Source of the DNA: Cladocopium goreaui
Lineage: Eukaryota > Sar > Dinophyceae > Suessiales > Symbiodiniaceae
DNA length: 64,000 nucleotides
NCBI GenBank assembly: GCA_947184155.2
Contig: CAMXCT020001755.1
Location: forward strand, 62,001 to 126,000
Direction of reading: 5' to 3'
Shown here: positions 63,542-64,000 of the stretch, piece after piece
Layout of the letters: each line of letters opens with the position of its first letter
Numbering within the stretch: the first letter of the stretch is position 1
Translations under genes and position numbers: made by a program
The notes under the pieces: generated by a model
What the model was told of the DNA's origin: nothing
The model's input: the letters and a program-made list of their open reading frames with translations, nothing else
Databases searched by the model: none

Positions 63542-63760
63542 TACACACTATCTCGATGCTATGTTGCTAAGATCTTGTCGAGCACTTACACACTATCTCG
63601 ATGCTACTTTAATAAGATCTTCTCTTGCACTTACACACTATCTCGATACTATGTTGCAAAGATCTCGTGGAGCACTTACACACTATCTCGATGCTACTTT
63701 AACAAGATCTTCTCTTGCACTTACGCACTATCTCGATGCTATGTTGCTCTGTAGCCACGT
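63542..63760. repeat. Two-monomer (A/B) 45-bp satellite, block 2
   Basis: Five monomers in A-B-A-B-A order, the same sequences as block 1 with few changes. The last A monomer is cut off after ATGTTGCT. Confidence 0.9.
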
Positions 63761-64000
63761 CGTCATGCTCGCCTGTAGCCATGCTCAGAGAGCTGGCACA
63801 GGTGGTGCGCAAGATGGACGAAAGATCTCAAGATTAAAAAGAGCGTGCGCACACACACACATGCATCTTGTCCCGAAGGCTTGAAAACCACCGGGCGCCT
63901 TGCCCACCCGCAACCTGGTTTCAGTCATTTTTGTTCGCCCGAGATGATGATCCCCAATGAGAAATATTTGTGCAGTTGAAAACCAAGCAAACCCTTTGCA
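63761..64000. other. No supported gene
   Basis: Short unique end of the window with a (CA)n run at about 63850. Confidence 0.5.

Overview
The window looks like nuclear DNA of a dinoflagellate, most likely a member of the Symbiodiniaceae or a close relative. This is inferred from gene architecture, not from a marker gene. Two large genes on the + strand are cut into many small GC-rich exons separated by 0.06-1.3 kb introns. Many introns begin with GC instead of GT, and most exon joins carry a duplicated AG|G. Between genes there are huge satellite and microsatellite tracts. Two short matches to the dinoflagellate spliced leader are also visible. I saw no rRNA or tRNA genes.

Layout. 0-13 kb is sparse: an unrecognised minus-strand ORF, scattered ankyrin-like exon fragments, a MITE-like element and several tandem repeats. 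13.3-28.0 kb holds a calpain-family gene (papain-like fold plus calpain domain III/C2L). In the exons I can recognise, its His and Asn positions are replaced and no Cys-Trp is visible, so it may be a pseudoprotease. 28.36-30.52 kb is the start of a retroelement (candidate LTR, primer-binding site, long coiled-coil gag-like ORF), cut off by a gap of exactly 100 N. After the gap, 30.62-36.19 kb repeats 22.94-28.35 kb almost base for base outside microsatellites, including the last exons of the calpain gene. This is either two haplotypes joined end to end by the assembler or a very recent tandem duplication. 36.1-39.2 kb is one large microsatellite field. 40.0-45 kb holds triplet repeats, a minisatellite and a 1.5 kb AT-only block. 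50.8-61.8 kb encodes a GH81 endo-1,3-beta-glucanase followed by an F5/8-type C (discoidin-like) domain, in about 17 exons. The last 2 kb is a two-monomer satellite.

The two gene products are not obviously in one pathway. The GH81 enzyme would cleave beta-1,3-glucan (storage or cell-wall glucan, self or prey), and the discoidin-like domain would bind carbohydrate or a surface. The calpain-like protein is expected to be intracellular and regulatory. Exon ends were placed by reading frame, domain continuity and splice-site logic, without transcripts, so individual ends can be off. The most interesting items are the degenerate calpain triad, the abundance of GC-AG introns, a dispersed inverted-repeat family inside introns of both genes (introner-like), the retroelement with a spliced-leader-like segment in its leader, and the duplication at the 100-N gap.
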